Shown: one piece after another, positions 63,734 to 64,000 of the stretch
How positions within the stretch are numbered: the stretch's first letter is position 1
Layout of the letters: every line of letters begins with the position of its first letter
Assembly (NCBI GenBank): GCA_021821945.1
Contig: JAJZTF010000013.1
Coordinates: 1 to 64,000 of the forward strand
DNA: 64,000 bases
Origin: Pseudomonadota bacterium
Lineage (GTDB): Bacteria > Pseudomonadota > Gammaproteobacteria > Burkholderiales > Gallionellaceae
Reading direction: 5' to 3'
Made by a program: the position numbers and the translations under genes
Notes under the pieces: generated by a model
Told to the model about the DNA's origin: nothing
The model's database searches: none
The model's input: only the letters and a program-made list of their open reading frames with translations

Positions 63734-64000
63734 ATGCAATCTCGTTTAGAGGGCAACGCAGGGGGAATCGGTGCTGCACATAGCTGGATGCACCTGGTAA
63801 AAATGCAAAGAGCTGATCAGTCTATTCGCAACAAACTGCTGGTGGCGCGTCTGCCGGTCATGCCGCAGATACTCTCGAAACTGCTCGCTCTCTGCCAGAG
63901 GGACGAGATCGGGGTGGGGGAGCTTGCCAAGCTCATCGCGCATGATGCAGGCATGGCGGTCAAGGTCTTGAACGTCGCAAACGGCGCCGCCTATAACCGG
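63734..64000 (+). CDS. HDOD-domain protein (partial, runs off the window)
   Basis: The first 89 codons of a gene cut by the right edge. After a poorly conserved start, the sequence RLPVMPQILSKLLALCQ, IGVGELAKLIAHDAGMAVKV and LNVANGAAYNR matches the beginning of an HDOD domain, the signalling relative of HD phosphohydrolases that often carries GGDEF or other output domains. The start is uncertain: ATG 63734, 63788 and 63803 are all in frame and none has a strong ribosome site. Confidence 0.75.
   Translation, partial: MQSRLEGNAGGIGAAHSWMHLVKMQRADQSIRNKLLVARLPVMPQILSKLLALCQRDEIGVGELAKLIAHDAGMAVKVLNVANGAAYNR

Noticed and set aside
63420-63779. 119-codon minus-strand frame covering the microprotein region
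   Set aside because: It runs through the FNR box, promoter and microprotein gene in another frame, and has no ribosome site or domain.
1-64000. CRISPR arrays, prophage or insertion sequences
   Set aside because: No regularly spaced repeats, transposases, integrases or phage structural genes were seen anywhere in the window.

Overview
The window is a gene-dense stretch of a Gram-negative bacterial chromosome, GC-rich by eye. The gene families and gene order point to a betaproteobacterium. Supporting signs are DUF1841, DarP and DUF3175 proteins, an rsxABCDGE-nth block, and an exosortase A (XrtA/PEP-CTERM) exopolysaccharide locus. A free-living, Nitrosomonadales/Gallionellaceae-like lineage would fit, but that is inference. 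No phage, integrase, IS element or CRISPR array was seen.

Layout. 0.3-2.1 kb: a methyltransferase and an AT-richer secreted protein. 2.1-6.3 kb: the class Ia ribonucleotide reductase genes nrdA-nrdB, with a sigma70 promoter, two NrdR boxes exactly 31 bp apart and a terminator. Their repressor gene nrdR lies at 42.3 kb in the same window. 6.3-9.9 kb: a BrkB-type membrane protein, a FemAB-like GNAT, and a TrpD2-like protein overlapped by a Rieske ferredoxin. 9.9-25.6 kb: an XrtA-associated region with the lipoprotein PrsT, a polysaccharide deacetylase, a PLP decarboxylase, an asparagine-synthetase-like enzyme with a degenerate glutaminase domain, UDP-GlcNAc 4-epimerase and 6-dehydrogenase, a trypsin-like protease, a PEP-CTERM protein with a sigma54 promoter, an acyl carrier protein, two alpha/beta hydrolases, a cation/proton antiporter and ManC. 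XrtA itself is not here.

25.7-26.8 kb: a small membrane protein and four tRNA genes (Gly, Gly, Cys, Leu) read leftward from a near-perfect sigma70 promoter. 26.8-32.8 kb: the acpP-fabF-mltG-tmk-holB-tatD block, broken by an oppositely oriented predicted barrel gene. 32.8-44.2 kb: an FtsX-type permease, an acyl-CoA ligase, pgpA-thiL-nusB-ribH-ribBX, a DUF3175 gene, ribE-ribD-nrdR and glyA. 44.2-52.4 kb: two c-di-GMP signalling genes, pmbA, darP, a carboxylesterase, a YnfA protein and a possible PilZ receptor. 52.4-61.2 kb: the N-degron transferases aat and bpt, pyrD, the rsx/rnf electron-transport operon, nth and DUF1841. 61.2-64 kb: a chemoreceptor with a cytoplasmic PAS and a periplasmic c-type haem motif behind a textbook sigma28 promoter, a 36-residue membrane protein behind a perfect FNR/ANR box, and the start of an HDOD gene.

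The strongest new leads are the FNR-controlled microprotein at 63.5 kb, the sigma54-controlled PEP-CTERM/protease pair, and the incompletely understood XrtA-linked module that includes an acyl carrier protein, a synthetase with no glutaminase nucleophile and a hydrolase with no nucleophile. All calls come from reading the sequence; no database search was run.
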